Shown here in pieces: positions 6,115-12,617 of a DNA stretch of 22,536 nucleotides (the stretch's first letter is position 1; every line of letters begins with the position of its first letter). A program made the position numbers and the translations under genes. The DNA lies in NCBI GenBank assembly GCA_002397155.1, contig DGZR01000067.1:1-22536 (forward strand), in the 5' to 3' direction. This stretch comes from Firmicutes bacterium UBA4975. GTDB lineage: Bacteria; Bacillota; Proteinivoracia; UBA4975. The notes under the pieces are model-generated. The model was not told the origin of the DNA. It searched no databases and was given only the letters and a program-made list of their open reading frames with translations.

Positions 6115-6130
6115 TGCCCGGCTTTTTTTT
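6097..6130. terminator. Bidirectional terminator between yyaC and the bactofilin gene
   Basis: AAGCCGGGC and GCCCGGCTT form a 9-bp stem around AACGCTGAT. T tracts follow on both strands (eight on plus, five on minus). It sits in the 14-bp gap between two converging genes and can stop transcription from either side. The yyaC TGA stop lies in the loop. Confidence 0.9.
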
Positions 6131-6518
6131 ACTGCTTTTGGGTTGGTGGCTTTTCCGGATAAGGGGTGTCTTGCCCGCGCATTTTGCAAATTCCTTGGAA
6201 AACCGCTCCGTCGCCGATTGAGAGCTTGGCGACGATGATGTCGCCGAAGAGCTTGCCGGAGGGTTCTATTTCAAGAATGCCGGCCGCTTCAACATTGCCC
6301 CGCAAGGTACCCGCGATGGAGATGTTGCGGCACTTGGTTTCGGCCTCGATCAATCCCCCGCTGGCGACAATTATATCGCCGTTGGTGTTGACTTTACCGC
6401 TGACTTTACCCTCTACGCGGAGAACTCCTTTGGCCTCTATCGTTCCGTTTATGACGGTTTCTTTGCCGATGATCGTGTCTATTTTGCTGGGGTCTATCTG
6501 TTCTTTTTTGCTAAACAT
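6129..6518 (-). CDS. Bactofilin (polymer-forming cytoskeletal protein)
   Basis: This 129-residue protein is a bactofilin. From about residue 14 it has short repeated strands with a beta-helix pattern: TIIGKETVINGTIEAKGVL, VEGKVSGKVNTNGDIIVASGG, IEAETKCRNISIAGTLRGNVEA, LEIEPSGKLFGDIIVAKLSI. Bactofilins self-assemble into filaments and often place cell-wall enzymes. The C-terminal tail (DTPYPEKPPTQKQ) is short and disordered. The ribosome binding site AGGAGG overlaps the stop codon of the M23 peptidase gene upstream, so the two are coupled. Confidence 0.93.
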   Translation of the reverse strand: MFSKKEQIDPSKIDTIIGKETVINGTIEAKGVLRVEGKVSGKVNTNGDIIVASGGLIEAETKCRNISIAGTLRGNVEAAGILEIEPSGKLFGDIIVAKLSIGDGAVFQGICKMRGQDTPYPEKPPTQKQ

Positions 6519-6529
6519 TTGGCTGCCTC

Positions 6530-7438
6530 CTAGGGTAAGTATTTGACTGGGTTTACCGCCTCGCCCCAGCGACGGACCTCGTAGTGCAGGTGGGGGGCCG
6601 TCGACCGGCCGGTGTTGCCGACATAGCCGATAACCTCTCCCCCTGTCACCAGGTCCCCTACCGAGGCCCTGATTTTGCTCAGGTGGGCGTAGTAGGTTTC
6701 ATATCCATAGCCGTGGTTTACTATAATCAGCTTGCCGTAGGTCCCGAGAGTCCCGGCGTAAGTCACCCGGCCCGCTCCGGTGACTAAGACCTGGCGGCCG
6801 TATATGTTGCCGTCGGCGATGTCCACCCCGGAGTGAAAATCCCTCATCCTGGTGATCGGATGTCGGCGCCAGCCAAAGGCGGCGGAGATGTGGCCCCAGG
6901 TGGGCCAGCGGGAGGGCAGAGCCGCTGCCCGGCGCTGCTGTTCTTCTATGTTCTCTTTGAGGGCAACCATACGGTCTTCTTGCTCCGGCAAGGATTGCTG
7001 CAGGTACTCTATCCCGGAAAAAGTCCGGTCAATGGTGGTGTACTCCCTGGTTTCCAGGTAAGCCCGGAAGTAAGGAGGGTCCACTTGGCCGGTGGGTGAA
7101 TCTTGGTCGACGATTGATTCATCCATGCCGTTTAGCTCAAGCAATTCTATCTCCAGGGTCTTTACCCGCTTAAAGTTGTCAAGCATCATCTGGGTTTCAT
7201 TGGCCAGTTGTCCTATGAGTTCGCTCTTCACCTGATTGTCGATGCGCAGTTGCTCCAGCTCGGGAAAAACAGCTTTGGCAGAGCTGTAATTGTTAAAGAA
7301 GCCCACCAGGAGCAGGGGCACAAAAATCAGGAGCAAGCCCACGCCGCGCAAGAAGAGCAGGGGTAGCTTAAAGCTGACCGGTGGTTTTTGCGAATGGGGC
7401 ACAACCATGATCGTTATATCTTCGTTCTTTCGGCCCAA
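6530..7438 (-). CDS. M23 family membrane-anchored metallopeptidase
   Basis: This 302-residue protein has a cytoplasmic N terminus, a membrane helix at about 26-48, a coiled-coil-like region at 57-105 and again near 140-172, and a C-terminal LytM domain from about 178. Zinc ligands are visible as His202 and Asp206 (HSGVD) and His285 (HLH 283-285); His252 in YYAHLS completes the catalytic set. M23 enzymes cut peptide cross-bridges in peptidoglycan, and this one looks catalytically complete. The start is TTG at 7436-7438, after GGGGGTGA. The gene lies just upstream of the bactofilin gene, a pairing seen in other phyla where the bactofilin positions the peptidase. Confidence 0.93.
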   Translation of the reverse strand: MGRKNEDITIMVVPHSQKPPVSFKLPLLFLRGVGLLLIFVPLLLVGFFNNYSSAKAVFPELEQLRIDNQVKSELIGQLANETQMMLDNFKRVKTLEIELLELNGMDESIVDQDSPTGQVDPPYFRAYLETREYTTIDRTFSGIEYLQQSLPEQEDRMVALKENIEEQQRRAAALPSRWPTWGHISAAFGWRRHPITRMRDFHSGVDIADGNIYGRQVLVTGAGRVTYAGTLGTYGKLIIVNHGYGYETYYAHLSKIRASVGDLVTGGEVIGYVGNTGRSTAPHLHYEVRRWGEAVNPVKYLP

Positions 7439-7468
7439 TTGGTCACCCCCTTTCGGCGAGCAAAAGAT

Positions 7469-7939
7469 CTATTTAGACGCCATGGCGGTCTTTATCGCCA
7501 GCAGTTCTTCTTCAGAGAGGTTGTACTTTGAGCCCCCCGAAGCGATTGGCTTAGCGTAGATCCTGGAGTCTTCCCGGCTGAATATGCCCGTGAGGACAAA
7601 GCCGTCGGCCTGGTCGTTTAAGAGAGCCAAGGAAAAGCTTAAGTCATTGCCAGTCTTTTCAAAGGCGTTATAGCGCACTAAGTGCAAACGATGGGGAAAG
7701 GCGGAAATTTGTCCGCTCAGAGCTTGGACCTGGCTGTTGAGGATTTCCGCCAGCTCTTTTTGGGCGAAAACCGAGCGGTCCAGCCGGATGAGGTGTTCTT
7801 CAACGGTGCCACCCTTCACCAATTGGGCCATCTTTTTGTAGGCCCTAAGCCGGGAAGAGAGGATAAGAACAAAGATGAGCAGGAAAAGGAAGGCTGTTCC
7901 CGTCCCCAGCTCAAACCAGTGGTCTGACAAAAACTCCAC
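7469..7939 (-). CDS. DUF4446 family protein
   Basis: This 156-residue protein begins with a membrane helix (about residues 11-29, GTGTAFLFLLIFVLILSSRL). A predicted helical part follows (YKKMAQLVKGGTVEEHLIRLDRSV), then a beta-rich C-terminal half (HLVRYNAFEKTGNDLSFSLALLNDQADGFVLTGIFSRE) typical of DUF4446, found near parA/parB in Bacillota. The function is unknown. AGGAGG precedes the ATG. It is the first gene of the DUF4446-M23-bactofilin group, and a terminator immediately upstream (8001-8029) makes the group transcriptionally separate from the par operon. Confidence 0.88.
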   Translation of the reverse strand: MEFLSDHWFELGTGTAFLFLLIFVLILSSRLRAYKKMAQLVKGGTVEEHLIRLDRSVFAQKELAEILNSQVQALSGQISAFPHRLHLVRYNAFEKTGNDLSFSLALLNDQADGFVLTGIFSREDSRIYAKPIASGGSKYNLSEEELLAIKTAMASK

Positions 7940-8000
7940 ATGAATACCTCCTGACTCCTTAATTGTTTTCTATTCGCCGTTGACAGCGAAACTCCTGCCC

Positions 8001-8029
8001 AAAAAACAAAAATTCACCGCTTAGGTGAA
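8001..8029 (-). terminator. Rho-independent terminator after the small reading frame
   Basis: On the minus strand TTCACC-TAAGC-GGTGAA is followed by TTTTTGTTTTTT. The last codons and the TAA of the frame 8021-8248 form the left arm and loop. It would end transcription coming from the par/DSD1-like operon. Confidence 0.88.
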
Positions 8030-8248
8030 CATTTTTTCTTCCCGGGCTCTTTTATCCCGACAGTCTTTGTCGGGGACAACCCAGTTATTTGCCCACTCCC
8101 CCTGGGTTATACAGGCAAGGGGGTTGGGCTCTTCCCCGTCGGACAAGCCCGTCGCCCAAAAGATCTCCTGGCGGCTGAGGTCCATGCCGAAGCCGCTGCG
8201 CACCAGGGGAAAACCGGAGGGTGTCTTTTTCCCTTTTATCGCCCTCAA
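8021..8248 (-). CDS. Small uncharacterised reading frame downstream of the DSD1-like gene
   Basis: This 75-residue frame is not recognised. It lies 38 bp after the DSD1-like gene on the same strand and ends inside a strong terminator, so it is very likely transcribed. Its codon use resembles that of its neighbours. The sequence is polar with three tryptophans (QEIFWATGLSDGEEP, then CITQGEWANNWVVPD) and two cysteines, and has no signal peptide or membrane helix. The start is weak: TTG at 8246-8248 directly follows GGGAG without a spacer, and an internal ATG at codon 22 has no ribosome binding site. A 7- to 8-bp inverted repeat (CCCGACA/TGTCGGG, about 8054-8075) lies near the end. It may be a real small protein, or a decayed gene remnant. 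Confidence 0.45.
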   Translation of the reverse strand: MRAIKGKKTPSGFPLVRSGFGMDLSRQEIFWATGLSDGEEPNPLACITQGEWANNWVVPDKDCRDKRAREEKMFT

Positions 8249-8286
8249 CCTCCCGGATTATCTTGCCCCCCCAAAAATACCCCTAT

Positions 8287-9351
8287 TCACCAGACCCGGC
8301 CCCGGGCGGCCACCGGCCACTGCTCCGCTGTGCTGGTCCACACCCTTTCCGCCAGGTTCAGGACGGGGCAGGCATGATTGGGGATTATGCTCACCCTATC
8401 GCCCACGTTGGGCAGGTCGGTCCCCTCCAAAATTCCGTGTTCTTCAGAAAGCCGGACAAGTTGCCAAGATGGCTGCTCCAACAGGCCATAGCCCCGCACC
8501 GCCCCCGAACCGTGGGCGCCCTGGTCCAGGGCCAAAACCTTAGCCCCGGCATCGATTATTGCCCGACCGGGGGCCGGGCGGCTGACCACAGTAGCGACCA
8601 CTTTGAGGCTGCACTGCTCGGGGGTGGCCACCCCAAGGGCGACTTGAACGGCGTCATAGAACACGTAATTACCCGGCCTTACTTCGGTGACCCCGGCCAC
8701 TTGCCCTCCCCAGGTAGCGGTCGGCGTGGAACCGATGCTCACCTCTGCCACCGGGATTCCTTGCCGCCGAAGAGAGTCCGCCGCCGCCACCATCATCTCC
8801 CCCTCTTTCCTGCCCACTTGGGCCACCAGCCCCGGGTCAGGACAACCGTAGGCGTGGCCGGCATGGGTCAAGAGCCCGCGGAAGTTGAGGCGGGGAAGTC
8901 GGCAGAGCCAGGCGACAAATCTCTCCAGTTTGGGCCCCGGCGGCAGACCGCAGCGACCCAGGCCGCTGTCGACTTTGACATATACCCGCGCTTCCTCCGC
9001 CGCCGCCAAGCGGGAGAGCTGCTGGGCGCCGGCTTCTGAATCCACCAACAGGCTGAGTTTGCATCCTTTAGCCAAGAGAGCCCTTACTCTGGCCATTTTG
9101 TCCTCCCCGATCAAGGGATAGGCAACCAGGATGTCCGCGAAGCCGGCGGCAAAAAACACTTCTGCTTCGCTGAGTTTGGCCACGGTAATGCCCTCGGCCC
9201 CCGCCGCCGCTTGCCGCCGGGCAATCTGGGGCAGTTTGTGGGCCTTGATGTGGGGACGCAGCTTAACGCCATGGCGGCGGGCGAAAGCGGCCATGGCGTC
9301 GATGTTCGCCTGCAACTTTTCGAGGTCAATTAAAACATAGGGGGTTTCCAC
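8287..9351 (-). CDS. PLP enzyme of the DSD1 / D-threonine aldolase family
   Basis: This 354-residue protein has a fold-type III alanine-racemase-like barrel followed by the D-serine dehydratase-like C-terminal domain. RPHIKAHK (residues 33-39) carries the lysine expected to bind pyridoxal phosphate, and YVKVDSGLGRCGL matches the barrel. NHACP (His326, Cys328) matches the zinc-binding pair of D-serine ammonia-lyase and D-threonine aldolase enzymes. It probably acts on a D-hydroxy-amino acid in the cytoplasm; whether it cleaves, dehydrates or racemises cannot be told. The GTG start follows GAGGAGGG with a long spacer. The gene lies downstream of parB and the parS pair. Confidence 0.85.
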   Translation of the reverse strand: METPYVLIDLEKLQANIDAMAAFARRHGVKLRPHIKAHKLPQIARRQAAAGAEGITVAKLSEAEVFFAAGFADILVAYPLIGEDKMARVRALLAKGCKLSLLVDSEAGAQQLSRLAAAEEARVYVKVDSGLGRCGLPPGPKLERFVAWLCRLPRLNFRGLLTHAGHAYGCPDPGLVAQVGRKEGEMMVAAADSLRRQGIPVAEVSIGSTPTATWGGQVAGVTEVRPGNYVFYDAVQVALGVATPEQCSLKVVATVVSRPAPGRAIIDAGAKVLALDQGAHGSGAVRGYGLLEQPSWQLVRLSEEHGILEGTDLPNVGDRVSIIPNHACPVLNLAERVWTSTAEQWPVAARGRVW

Positions 9352-9377
9352 GAAAAACTATCCCTCCTCGGCCCTAT

Positions 9378-9393
9378 TGTTTCACGTGAAACA
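9378..9393. promoter_or_regulatory. parS: parS site 1
   Basis: TGTTTCACGTGAAACA is a perfect 16-bp palindrome and matches the Bacillus parS consensus. ParB loads here as a CTP-dependent clamp. It lies between the parB stop and the ribosome binding site of the DSD1-like gene. Confidence 0.95.
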
Positions 9394-9403
9394 AAAAGGG
9401 CTT

Positions 9404-9419
9404 TGTTTCACGTGAAACA
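9404..9419. promoter_or_regulatory. parS: parS site 2
   Basis: This is a second perfect copy of TGTTTCACGTGAAACA, 10 bp from the first (26 bp centre to centre) and 1 bp from the parB stop codon. The pair probably forms the origin-proximal loading point for ParB. Confidence 0.95.
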
Positions 9420-9420
9420 T

Positions 9421-10236
9421 CTAGCGGCCCAGTATTGTCTCCACGATGCGGTTGGCATCCTGGGGGGAGAAAAAATCGATGATGATTCGGCCCTGGCCCC
9501 CTTTTTCCTCCAGGGTCACCTTGGTCCCCAGCCGTTCCATCAGCCTTTGCCGCACATGAGCCAAGTTGGGGTCGAGGAGAGGCGCCGGGGCTTTGCCCCG
9601 GTTTTTACCCGTCTTTTCCGCCGCCCGCACCGACAGCCCCCCTTCGATGATGCTGTTTGCCGCCGCCAATTGCTCCTTCCCTTCCAGGGCCAGCAGCGTG
9701 CGGGCATGGCCGGGGGAAAGACGTCCCTCCGCCAAGAGAGCCTGGACCGGGGGCGTGAGGTTGAGAAGGCGCAGGGTATTGGCGATGGCCGAACGGCTCT
9801 TCCCTACCCGGTCAGCCAAGGCTTCCTGGGTGAGGTTAAATTCCTGGAGCAACCGGGAATACGCGGCGGCCTCTTCCAGGGGATTGAGGTCTTCCCTTTG
9901 CAGGTTTTCCACCAGGGCAATTTCCGCCAGTTGGCGGTCGGTCAGGTCCATGATTATGACGGGAATGCTGGTCAGGCCGGCCATTTTGGCCGCCCGCAGA
10001 CGCCTTTCCCCGGCGGCAAGCTGGTAGCAGCCCAGGTGGGGCCGGACCAGGACGGGCTGAAGCAGGCCGTGCTGGGAGATGGACTGGGCCAGTTCCGCCA
10101 AAGCCTCCTGGGCAAAAGCCCGGCGAGGCTGGTGGGGATTAGGCTTGATCTCTTCGACGGGCAGGGCGGAGGGCTCTTCTTCTTCAGCGCCGGGAATCAG
10201 GGCTCCTAGTCCCCGCCCCAAGGCTCTTTTACTCAT
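9421..10236 (-). CDS. parB: Chromosome partitioning protein ParB (Spo0J)
   Basis: This 271-residue protein is ParB/Spo0J. It begins MSKRALGRGLGALI, the N-terminal motif that stimulates ParA. The CTP-binding domain shows GERRLRA (76-82) and ENLQRED (110-116). The helix-turn-helix follows at about 136-158 (LTQEALADRVGKSRSAIANTLRLL), and a C-terminal dimerisation domain ends the protein. It clamps on parS, spreads, and recruits SMC and ParA near the origin. Its ATG overlaps the parA stop codon by 4 bp (ATGA). Two parS sites lie immediately after its stop codon. Confidence 0.97.
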   Translation of the reverse strand: MSKRALGRGLGALIPGAEEEEPSALPVEEIKPNPHQPRRAFAQEALAELAQSISQHGLLQPVLVRPHLGCYQLAAGERRLRAAKMAGLTSIPVIIMDLTDRQLAEIALVENLQREDLNPLEEAAAYSRLLQEFNLTQEALADRVGKSRSAIANTLRLLNLTPPVQALLAEGRLSPGHARTLLALEGKEQLAAANSIIEGGLSVRAAEKTGKNRGKAPAPLLDPNLAHVRQRLMERLGTKVTLEEKGGQGRIIIDFFSPQDANRIVETILGR

Positions 10237-10991
10237 TTTTGCAAAACCTCCTCCGCTAACTGCAAGTAGGTCTCCGCCCCCCGGGAGCGGGGATCGTAGT
10301 CCAGAATAGTCAGCCCGTGGCTGGGTGCTTCGCTGAGCCGGACATTGCGCGGGATGATTGTCTTGTAGACCTGGTGCCCGAAGTAAGCCTGCACCTCCGA
10401 AACAACCTGGGCCGCCAAATTTGTCCTGGGGTCATACATGGTCAGCAGCGCTCCCTCCAGCTTGAGGGAGGGGTTGAGGTGGCGCTGTACCAGCTTAATG
10501 GTGTTGATCAGTTGACTGAGCCCCTCTAGAGCATAATACTCGCACTGGATGGGAACCAGGGTGGAATCGGCGGCGGTGAGGGCGTTCACCGTCAACAGGC
10601 CCAGGGAGGGGGGACAGTCTATGAGGATAAAGTCGTAGTTTGGGCTCGCCCCCTGCATGTGCTGCCGCAGCTTTTCCTCCCGGGACATAGAGGGTACTAA
10701 CTCTATTTCCGCTCCCGCCAGTTGGATCGAGGCCGGCGCCACCCAGAGGTTTTCCACTTGGCTGGGCAAAACGATTGTCTCCAGGGGCAGGCCGGAAACG
10801 AGGACGTCGTACATGCACCTCTTGAGGGTTGGCTTCCTTAGGCCCAAGCCGCTGGTGGTGTTCCCTTGGGGATCGATATCCACCAAGAGCACTTTTTTAC
10901 CCAAGCTGGCCAGGGCCGCTCCCAGATTTATGGCGGTGGTCGTCTTGCCCACCCCGCCCTTTTGGTTGGCGATGGCGATTGTCTTGCCCAT
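10233..10991 (-). CDS. parA: Chromosome partitioning ATPase ParA (Soj)
   Basis: This 252-residue protein is a deviant-Walker ATPase. The P-loop is KGGVGKTTT (11-19) with the signature lysine Lys11, the Walker A' motif is VDIDPQGN (37-44), and DFILIDCPPSLGLL is Walker B. The family forms ATP-dependent dimers on DNA. With ParB it moves origins, and in Bacillus it also regulates DnaA. AAGGAG precedes the ATG. It sits between noc and parB in one transcription unit and overlaps parB by 4 bp. Confidence 0.97.
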   Translation of the reverse strand: MGKTIAIANQKGGVGKTTTAINLGAALASLGKKVLLVDIDPQGNTTSGLGLRKPTLKRCMYDVLVSGLPLETIVLPSQVENLWVAPASIQLAGAEIELVPSMSREEKLRQHMQGASPNYDFILIDCPPSLGLLTVNALTAADSTLVPIQCEYYALEGLSQLINTIKLVQRHLNPSLKLEGALLTMYDPRTNLAAQVVSEVQAYFGHQVYKTIIPRNVRLSEAPSHGLTILDYDPRSRGAETYLQLAEEVLQK

Positions 10992-11013
10992 AATCTCACT
11001 CTCCTTGGCGGCT

Positions 11014-11862
11014 TTACTCGGTTGCTTTTGGCACCTTGATCGTTATTTCAAAGTATTCTCCTCTATCTTCGTGGCTGAGCTGGGGCTTCATGCCCAGTTG
11101 TTCCATGGCCACGACAGCCTGACGCACGGTATTGAGAACAATCCGGTAATCGCGGATGACAAATTTTTGGCTCCCCCCGGGTTTTTCCGGTTCTTTGTTG
11201 TCGGCCAGCAGGTCCTCGATGAGGTCCTCGGTTTGGCGGACGTTGAGATTGAGGCGGATGACCTTTTCCAGGACTTTTTCCTGGCTGCTGCCCGGAACTT
11301 TGAGCAGGGCCCGGGCATGCCTTTCCGAGAGCCCGGCGGAGAGCAGCTTGGCCTGAACGGCCTCGGCCAGCTTGAGCAGGCGCAGCTTGTTGGCGATGGT
11401 GGACTGGCTCTTGCCAATTCTCTGGGCCAAGACTTCTTGGGTGAGGTCAAAATCTTCTAATAAGCGTTCATAGCCCTTGGCCTCCTCAAAAAAGTCCAGG
11501 TCTTCTCTTTGCAGGTTTTCAATGAGGGCAATGGCAACCATAGCGGAGTCATTGACCTCCCGCACGACAGCAGGAATTTTCGTCCAGCCCAGAAGCTTGC
11601 AGGCCCGCAGCCGCCTTTCTCCCGCCACCAGTTGAAAACTGCCATCCAGGGGCCGGACCAGGACGGGCTGCAGCAGCCCGTAGGTGCGAATCGATTGGGC
11701 CAGTTCCTCCAGGCTCTCTTCGGCAAAACCCAGCCGGGGCTGAAAGGGGTTGGGACTGATGGCGGCACAGTTGATCTCCCGTGCTTCCTCTTGAATCGAA
11801 CTTTCCTGCCCAAGGAAAAGCTTGTTTATATTTTCGCGCACGAAAAAACTCACCCTCTCCAT
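11014..11862 (-). CDS. noc: Nucleoid occlusion protein Noc
   Basis: This 282-residue protein is a ParB paralog. GERRLRA (81-87), ENLQREDLDFFEEA and the helix-turn-helix IGKSQSTIANKLRLLKL match Noc rather than Spo0J, as does the place between rsmG and parA. Noc binds its own DNA sites, spreads with CTP and attaches to the membrane through an N-terminal amphipathic helix, blocking division over the nucleoid. Here SFFVRENINKLFLG (5-18) would serve as that helix. The start is uncertain: the ATG at 11860-11862 lacks a ribosome binding site, while GGAGAGGGTGA within the first codons could serve the GTG at codon 8 (11841). The gap to rsmG is 56 bp with no clear promoter. Confidence 0.93.
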   Translation of the reverse strand: MERVSFFVRENINKLFLGQESSIQEEAREINCAAISPNPFQPRLGFAEESLEELAQSIRTYGLLQPVLVRPLDGSFQLVAGERRLRACKLLGWTKIPAVVREVNDSAMVAIALIENLQREDLDFFEEAKGYERLLEDFDLTQEVLAQRIGKSQSTIANKLRLLKLAEAVQAKLLSAGLSERHARALLKVPGSSQEKVLEKVIRLNLNVRQTEDLIEDLLADNKEPEKPGGSQKFVIRDYRIVLNTVRQAVVAMEQLGMKPQLSHEDRGEYFEITIKVPKATE

Positions 11863-11918
11863 CCAAGGATAATGAAGTATTCGCTGTTTTCCCGGTCATC
11901 TCCTGCCAAGGGAGAAAA

Positions 11919-12617
11919 TTACAGGGGCCGCTTAGCGGGAATCCCCGGCCGGCGGGGGTAGGCCGCCGGGGTTGGCCGGAACTTTTCCACTACCACCAGG
12001 CAGCGGGGGTCGCCGGTGGGGAGGCGGTACGGGTGGACCTGCAGCAAGCGCCCGCCCAATTGGCCAAAGGCCTTTTTTGCGGCCTGGGCCTCTTTTTCTC
12101 CCTGGGGGCCCCGCAGGGCCAACAGGCAGCCGCCGACAGCCAGCAGGGGCAGGCAGTATTCACTAACTACCGTAAGGCCGGATACCGCCCGGGTGATCGC
12201 GCCGGCAAAAGCTCCCCGCCCTTCCCCCTGGCCCAGGGTTTCCGCCCGCTTTCCGACGATCTCCGCCTCCACCCCCAGCTCACGGCAGCAATACTGTAAA
12301 AAAGCGACTTTTTTTGCCGCCGCTTCCACCAGGGTCAGCTTGACCCCGGAAAGGGCGATCTTGATAGGCAAGCCGGGGAAACCCGCCCCCGTGCCCACGT
12401 CGACCAGGGAGGACATGGCCTGGGGGAAGATAATGGCCGGCAGGAGGGAATCGCAGACATGCTTGTAAATGAAGTCTTCGGGAGTGCAAAGGGCGGTGAG
12501 GTTTACCCGCCGATTCCAGGAGATTAGGATCTCATAGTAGCGGCAAAAGATCTCGAGAGTGGGCTGGGAACAGGGCAAGCCGATCCCGGTCAGGGCTCGC
12601 TCCAATTCAACGCGCAT
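11919..12617 (-). CDS. rsmG: 16S rRNA (guanine527-N7)-methyltransferase
   Basis: This 232-residue protein is RsmG (GidB). The conserved ISWNRRVNLTAL and HVCDSL elements precede the S-adenosylmethionine site LVDVGTGAGFPGLPIKIA (71-88). VEAAAKKVAFLQ and ITRAVSGL follow. It methylates G527 of 16S rRNA (E. coli numbering). The ribosome binding site is a G-rich run shortly before the ATG, which overlaps the mnmG end by 11 bp. The C-terminal tail (RRPGIPAKRPL) is basic. Confidence 0.96.
   Translation of the reverse strand: MRVELERALTGIGLPCSQPTLEIFCRYYEILISWNRRVNLTALCTPEDFIYKHVCDSLLPAIIFPQAMSSLVDVGTGAGFPGLPIKIALSGVKLTLVEAAAKKVAFLQYCCRELGVEAEIVGKRAETLGQGEGRGAFAGAITRAVSGLTVVSEYCLPLLAVGGCLLALRGPQGEKEAQAAKKAFGQLGGRLLQVHPYRLPTGDPRCLVVVEKFRPTPAAYPRRPGIPAKRPL

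Noticed and set aside
8054..8075. Inverted repeat CCCGACA/TGTCGGG as a terminator.
   Set aside because: No T tract follows on either strand, and a much better terminator lies 30 bp downstream.
8221..9039. Long plus-strand open frame of 272 codons.
   Set aside because: It is antisense to the DSD1-like gene, has proline- and glycine-rich low-quality sequence and no family likeness; it is a shadow of a GC-rich gene.
9403..10209. Plus-strand frame of 268 codons.
   Set aside because: It is antisense to parB over its full length and shows no recognisable protein family.
10657..11460. Plus-strand frame of 267 codons spanning parA and noc.
   Set aside because: It is antisense to two certain genes and crosses their boundary, which no real overlapping gene is known to do here.
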